A stretch of DNA of 6,410 nt from Candidatus Latescibacterota bacterium (GTDB lineage: Bacteria; Eisenbacteria; RBG-16-71-46; SZUA-252): positions 1-6,410 of the forward strand of contig JACQPZ010000161.1 of NCBI GenBank assembly GCA_016207265.1, read 5' to 3'. Positions 6,100 to 6,410 of the stretch are shown here, one piece after another. Each line of letters opens with the position of its first letter. The stretch's first letter is position 1. A program made the translations under genes and the position numbers. The notes under the pieces were generated by a model. The model saw only the letters and a list, made by a program, of their open reading frames with translations, was not told the DNA's origin and ran no database searches.

Positions 6100-6144
6100 G
6101 ATGACCGCGTGAGCCGGGACAGGAAGTCGGCTCGGGAGAGAGCG

Positions 6145-6410
6145 GTGGCCCGGTCAAGGCGGACAGCGGGCTCGGGTCGCTCGCGGGCGGCTTCGGGGCG
6201 CGCCGCAGCGCGCGCGCGCCCATCCGCGATCGAGGCGTGCGTCAACGTGCTCGACTTCGAGGCGCTCGCGCGGAAGCGGATGAAGCGGGCATTCTACGAC
6301 TATTACGCGGGCGGAGCCGAGGACGAGCGGACGCTCGAAGCGAATCGCGGCGCGTTCGCCGAGATCTTTCTAAGGCCGCGCGTGCTCGTGGACGTTGGCC
6401 GGATCGACAC
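6145..6410 (+). CDS. FMN-dependent alpha-hydroxy-acid oxidase/dehydrogenase, N-terminal part
   Basis: The frame runs off the window end. From 6238 onward the translation matches the N terminus of the glycolate oxidase/L-lactate dehydrogenase family: VNVLDFEALARKR, FYDYYAGGAEDERTL, then NRGAFAEIFLRPRVLVDV. The first Tyr of DYY corresponds to spinach glycolate oxidase Tyr24, which contacts the substrate carboxylate. The family oxidises L-2-hydroxy acids (lactate, glycolate, mandelate) using FMN. The catalytic His/Arg and most FMN contacts lie beyond the window, so the substrate cannot be chosen. Start is uncertain. GTG 6145 has GGGAG (6134-6138) six bases upstream and is preferred, but gives about 32 extra Arg/Ala/Ser-rich residues before the domain. 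GTG 6109 gives 44, and GTG 6247 (GAGG at 6232-6235) would begin inside the conserved start. The gene follows mnmA closely, in the same frame after its stop; no functional link is evident. Confidence 0.85.
   Translation, partial: MARSRRTAGSGRSRAASGRAAARARPSAIEACVNVLDFEALARKRMKRAFYDYYAGGAEDERTLEANRGAFAEIFLRPRVLVDVGRID

Noticed and set aside
6101..6112. Four-codon mini-ORF (ATG ACC GCG TGA) after mnmA, overlapping the GTG at 6109
   Set aside because: A frame this short is expected by chance. It has no dedicated SD and the overlapping GTG is not the preferred oxidase start.
6205..6220. Alternating GC run that might be a repeat or Z-DNA-prone site
   Set aside because: Similar short CG runs occur elsewhere (for example near 459-470). 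They are ordinary in DNA of this composition, being Arg/Ala codon runs.

Overview
The window is a high-GC bacterial chromosomal segment with all genes on the + strand and very short intergenic gaps. Codon use favours G/C at third positions throughout, and nothing suggests a mobile element, CRISPR array, tRNA or rRNA. The content (exported TPR proteins, a secreted cyclophilin, an IscS/NifS-type desulfurase next to mnmA, and a GGAEDE-type FMN oxidase) would fit a GC-rich environmental phylum such as Eisenbacteria, Gemmatimonadota, Acidobacteriota or a deltaproteobacterial relative. No gene here fixes the taxon, so that assignment is a guess.

Left part (1-3699), envelope genes. The window opens inside a DoxX-family membrane protein. 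A promoter-like sequence at its 3' end precedes three closely spaced genes: a secreted protein with six TPR repeats, a lipoprotein with about ten TPR repeats, and a secreted cyclophilin-type peptidyl-prolyl isomerase with low-complexity tails. All three carry export signals, and the second and third have strong Shine-Dalgarno sites, so they look like one transcription unit acting outside the cytoplasmic membrane.

Middle (3700-3822), boundary. A strong GC-rich hairpin followed by a modest T-containing tail probably ends the envelope unit. A second promoter-like element overlaps and follows it.

Right part (3823-6410), sulfur transfer and an oxidase. A PLP-dependent cysteine desulfurase is followed after 6 bases by mnmA (tRNA-U34 2-thiouridylase). 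This pairing implies a dedicated route from cysteine sulfur to the 2-thio group of tRNA Glu/Gln/Lys. The MnmA has Cys where the well-studied E. coli enzyme has Asp99, giving a CxxC plus distal Cys pattern. The window ends inside the N-terminal part of an FMN-dependent alpha-hydroxy-acid oxidase/dehydrogenase.

Most genes belong to well-known families. The points most worth following up are the MnmA cysteine pattern, the paired exported TPR proteins with a secreted isomerase, and two similar promoter-like elements, one of which would give an almost leaderless mRNA. I found no clear case of a wholly new system.
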